Shown here piece by piece: positions 6,336 to 8,642 of a stretch of DNA of 8,642 nt. The stretch's first letter is position 1, and each line of letters opens with the position of its first letter. The notes below the pieces were generated by a model that had not been told where the DNA came from, made no database searches, and was given only the letters and a program-made list of their open reading frames with translations. The translations under genes and the position numbers were made by a program. The stretch comes from CAVURW01 sp963743595 (GTDB lineage: Bacteria; Verrucomicrobiota; Verrucomicrobiia; Methylacidiphilales; UBA1321). The stretch is taken from NCBI GenBank assembly GCA_963743595.1, contig CAVURW010000264.1, positions 1-8,642 on the forward strand, read 5' to 3'.

Positions 6336-6412
6336 GTTATAAGGAAATGCTATAAAACGGCATGATTGAGGTCCAGCAAAACCCCAAAAAGTGTTATAAA
6401 AAGTGTTATAAA
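6334..6412 (+). repeat. GTGTTATAAA repeats, candidate integrase arm-type sites
   Basis: GTGTTATAAG (6334-6343), ATGCTATAAA (6347-6356), GTGTTATAAA (6391-6400) and GTGTTATAAA (6403-6412) form two pairs, spaced 13 and 12 bases within a pair. The pairs belong to an imperfect duplication of about 26 bases that extends to the following CGG. The second pair lies inside the integrase reading frame and encodes KCYKKCYK. Short repeats of this sort between the core and int are expected of arm sites. TGCTATAAA also looks like an extended -10 box; if it were one, the integrase message would start close to its ATG. Confidence 0.55.
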
Positions 6413-7069
6413 CCGGCCCAAGCCGAGCCGAAGGACGAGCCGCGGAAGGTCAAAGGTCTCTACCTGAACAACGGAACTTGGTGGCTTGCACGCCAAAGAC
6501 TGGGTAAACGCGTCTTCGTTTCTCTAGAAACCAAGGTCTACAGCGAGGCCGTTCAAAAGGCTGAAGAGATGGCCGATTCTCCCGAGCTTAATCCCGGCGG
6601 TCTGCTCGAAGCTGAAATCGAGCTTTACGTTAAGGCCAAGGCTAGTGCAGACCTTATGACGAGGCAGACCCAAGCAAATACGGCCCAGATGTTGCGAAGG
6701 CTCATCACCCATTTTGGAAACGTCCCCCCGTCCTACATTACGACCGTAAAAGCCCAGGCCTACTACGACTGGATGAAGTCGTCAGGCGTGACAGAGGGCA
6801 CCGCTCAAACTTACATCGCCCGTACGCGACCGTTCTTTCAGTGGCTTTACAAGGACAAACAGTCCATCACTCGGAATCCTTTCAGCGGTATCAAGATGGG
6901 GCGCCTTGTTGCCTCCGCCCGTAAAGATTTCTGTGAAAGCGAACTTAGAAACTCGCTCATCGAGAACTGCCCGCGCGAAGACCTCCGGTTTATCCTCTAC
7001 TGCGGCTTTCATGCCGGATTGCGTCGCAACGAGATCGTAGAAGCCCGACCCTGTTGGTTCGACCTTTAA
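6362..7069 (+). CDS. Tyrosine recombinase (integrase), N-terminal part, interrupted by a nonsense codon
   Basis: ATG 6362 is the only start after the in-frame TAA at 6353; the ribosome site is weak (AAGGA at 6341-6345, too far upstream). Residues 1-30 are polar and partly encoded by the arm-like repeats. About 32-70 (GLYLNNGTWWLARQRLGKRV) look like an arm-binding beta domain. About 80-180 form the helical core-binding domain (TAQTYIARTRPFFQWLYKDK, then NPFSGIKM). The catalytic domain begins after 190 and includes FHAGLRRNEIVEA, with the first catalytic Arg at residue 221. A TAA at codon 236 stops the protein just after RPCWFDL, before the remaining active-site residues. Such an enzyme should bind DNA but not recombine. 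The gene sits 58 bases from the tRNA-derived core, so this is the integrase of that site. A sequencing error at 7067-7069 would restore a normal 387-aa protein. Confidence 0.9.
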   Translation: MIEVQQNPKKCYKKCYKPAQAEPKDEPRKVKGLYLNNGTWWLARQRLGKRVFVSLETKVYSEAVQKAEEMADSPELNPGGLLEAEIELYVKAKASADLMTRQTQANTAQMLRRLITHFGNVPPSYITTVKAQAYYDWMKSSGVTEGTAQTYIARTRPFFQWLYKDKQSITRNPFSGIKMGRLVASARKDFCESELRNSLIENCPREDLRFILYCGFHAGLRRNEIVEARPCWFDL

Positions 7070-7525
7070 CGTGGCCTGCTCACAATTCGAAAAATTAGCT
7101 CCAAGGAAGCGAAGGAAAAGGGTTTGGACCCCTTTGGCTTAAAGGATCGTGAAGAGAGAACTATTCCGCTTAGCAAGGCGTTTCAAGCATTCCTGTTGGA
7201 TTGGCAAAAGGGTATTAAACAGCAGGACGGAACGACTTCAAAAATGGACCCCGAGCAGGATTACTGTTTGGCTCCTGGTGTCCGTATCGGGCGCTCGCGT
7301 TACCGATACGATTTCCGTCGGTTTTTTGATGACTACATGCAGGAGCAAGGAGCCGGTCGGGTTACGGCCCATACCATGAGGCGCACTTTTGCCAGTCTCC
7401 ATGCGAGTGCTGGAACTCCGCTATACCATATCGCCAAATGGCTCGGAGACGACATCACCACCACCCAAAATCACTATGCTCATCTGGCACCGGATAACGG
7501 GATTTTTGAGTGGGGAATTGGTTAA
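7070..7525 (+). pseudogene. Tyrosine recombinase catalytic part, stranded downstream of the stop codon
   Basis: The frame continues without a shift from 7070 (RGLLTIRKI) to the TAA at 7523. It carries the strand-turn region with Lys and RTIPLSK, the HTMRR box (His 337, Arg 340 in full-length numbering), WLGDD in the position of the third box, and NHYAHL with the nucleophile Tyr372. With Arg221 upstream, the site would be complete apart from Asp in place of the usual His/Trp after LG. To my knowledge that substitution also occurs in other integrases with an HYAHL end. No ribosome site or good start exists between 7070 and 7124; the first candidate is a TTG at 7124. The piece is therefore unlikely to be made on its own. 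One base change in codon 236 explains the break, so the decay looks recent. Confidence 0.85.
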
Positions 7526-7530
7526 AGCGG

Positions 7531-8631
7531 CTATGACAAATCAACCCAAACTTGGGTAAAGTCACATCGAGATAGATCCTGCTCACGAATACTGAAATAG
7601 ACCGATCTCCCAACTTGAATGCCAAGCTGCTGCTGAATCCCTAAATCCAGTTGTAAGAGGAGACGATACTCACGACCTCGGGCGATTTTTTCCTCGGCAC
7701 TCATCTCATGCCAGGGCCTCGGTAATGGAAATAGCTCGCGTGGCAAGCCGGGACCGTGACTGTACATATCCGGGTAACCTAACATCTGACAAATATCCGC
7801 ATTTGCCCTCGTACCATAATGCAGCTTGTTCCAGTGGCTATACTCGTCTTCGGTCAGCACCACCACACCCGCACTCCTTCCTCTGCTAGTCTCTTCAACC
7901 AGATGATCTTCACCTCTCGGTAACAGCCGCTCGCTGGTGAATTTTAGAATCGAAGTTTTGTACTCGTTCTTCCAATTTCCTCTTCCACTTGACAGATTGG
8001 TGGGGAAATCCCGTCTCTGAAGGCGGTCTCTTGGGCACTGGGAATATAGAGCCCGAGCTTTGCCAGAGAAGGTGTAACCATAGAGCCTGGTGTAATAAAT
8101 AGTACCATTCCTGTAATCAGCACACCCTCCTTCGTCTTCTCCTATTAGTCCCTGTGCTCTCATGGCCTGCAACCGTTCTGACACGTCGACCTTTTCACCC
8201 GCTTCATTCACCTCAGGCTCGGAGAAATAATCTGCCGAGTACAACTCATCGTTGTAGAATAGGTAAAGCATGCCTGACTTCGACAAAACACCGTCAAGAT
8301 CAAATGGGGCCAATTCAGCTAAATCGAACTGACCGAAGAATGGAAGACTTAGATTTCCATCTTCCGGAAGAACTGGTTGACGCGGATCAGCTTCAAGATA
8401 TGCCGGGGACGGTCTCGGCATATCTATGTGGTATGAAGGCCATTCCACATCTAAGGGCAAATCTGGACGCCCACCTAGTTTCGTGAAACCCACGGGTATG
8501 GCATCTTCATTCATGAGTTCGGGCCAGAGCCGAATGGAATTTCGAGCAAGTGCTTCCAACTCTCTCCGTACCCGAATCATTTTGGGGTCGGCAGCAAGGT
8601 GAAATGTATCTAAGGCAGTGGAATCGGGCAT
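7531..8631 (-). CDS. DUF1963 (YwqG-like) family protein
   Basis: Read on the minus strand, ATG 8631 gives 366 residues ending at TAG 7533-7531. The frame is open to the window edge, so an earlier start is possible. DUF1963 hallmarks appear in order: TKLGGRPDLPLDVEWPSY, then LSLPFFGQFDLAELAPFD, SGMLYLFYNDE, a middle variable region, QMLGYPDMYSHGP, REYRLLLQLDL, and the terminal SVYFSIREQDLSRCDFTQVW. The family folds as a soluble beta-rich protein of unknown biochemical role and is widespread in bacteria. This copy is longer than the usual 230-300 residues, with extra sequence around 130-230. No signal peptide or membrane helix is visible. It converges on the integrase with five bases between the stops. 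A short hairpin (ACCCA/TGGGT, 7544-7557) inside its 3' end is too weak to call a terminator. It could be element cargo or flanking chromosome. Confidence 0.9.
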   Translation of the reverse strand: MPDSTALDTFHLAADPKMIRVRRELEALARNSIRLWPELMNEDAIPVGFTKLGGRPDLPLDVEWPSYHIDMPRPSPAYLEADPRQPVLPEDGNLSLPFFGQFDLAELAPFDLDGVLSKSGMLYLFYNDELYSADYFSEPEVNEAGEKVDVSERLQAMRAQGLIGEDEGGCADYRNGTIYYTRLYGYTFSGKARALYSQCPRDRLQRRDFPTNLSSGRGNWKNEYKTSILKFTSERLLPRGEDHLVEETSRGRSAGVVVLTEDEYSHWNKLHYGTRANADICQMLGYPDMYSHGPGLPRELFPLPRPWHEMSAEEKIARGREYRLLLQLDLGIQQQLGIQVGRSVYFSIREQDLSRCDFTQVWVDLS

Positions 8632-8642
8632 CAACGTGATAT

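Noticed and set aside
7067..7069. Stop-codon readthrough or a changed genetic code in the integrase
   Set aside because: The RHS gene, the 356-aa gene and the integrase itself end in TAA, and no recoding structure is apparent. A point mutation or read error is simpler.
8154..8486. Plus-strand 110-aa ORF opposite the DUF1963 gene
   Set aside because: It is an antisense shadow of a clearly conserved coding frame.

Overview
The window reads as a piece of bacterial accessory genome. It holds an RHS-repeat gene, a decayed intergenic stretch, a small uncharacterised operon and the attachment and integrase region of an integrative element. The RHS style (a CTCGG motif between YD repeats, a Gly-rich tip after the RHS core), the DUF1963 gene and the integrase type suggest Verrucomicrobiota or a related soil or freshwater lineage. 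This is a family-resemblance guess; no marker gene fixes the taxon.

Layout. (1) 3-3299, plus strand: the 3' part of a large RHS/YD-repeat gene, with an Ig-like insert, a complete RHS core ending in DPSGL at 2769-2783, and a variable tip. (2) 3302-3744: a small two-pass membrane protein gene directly behind the RHS stop. It resembles DUF3592 and is split by an apparent frameshift near 3479-3482. Its position suits a tip-associated accessory or immunity gene, but that is unproven. (3) 3745-4436: no intact gene. It holds degenerate 12-nt repeats and, on the minus strand, a decayed TPR fragment. (4) 4437-6078: a compact plus-strand operon of a 356-aa coiled-coil protein, a 118-aa protein and a 68-aa probable winged-helix protein, ending in a strong hairpin terminator. 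None has a function I can name. The 68-aa protein is a candidate excisionase or regulator because of its fold and its place beside the attachment site. (5) 6220-6412: a compound attachment region. A 49-nt block at 6256-6304 is the 3' part of tRNA-Ala(GGC), from the anticodon arm to the discriminator base, without a 5' half. Direct repeats flank it on both sides, and a 32-nt hairpin adjoins it. (6) 6362-7525: a tyrosine recombinase interrupted by one in-frame TAA at 7067-7069. The downstream frame stays open and carries the rest of the catalytic site. (7) 7531-8631, minus strand: a DUF1963 (YwqG-like) protein gene convergent with the integrase.

The main point of interest is the junction. A tRNA fragment with element-like sequence on both sides, next to int but without the tRNA 5' half, is not the usual int-proximal end of an integrated island, which carries a rebuilt tRNA. 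It fits an attP in a circle or concatemer, or two elements stacked in tandem at one tRNA-Ala gene. In the second reading the 4437-6078 operon is the distal end of one element and the integrase opens the next. The nonsense codon suggests that this integrase is now inactive.
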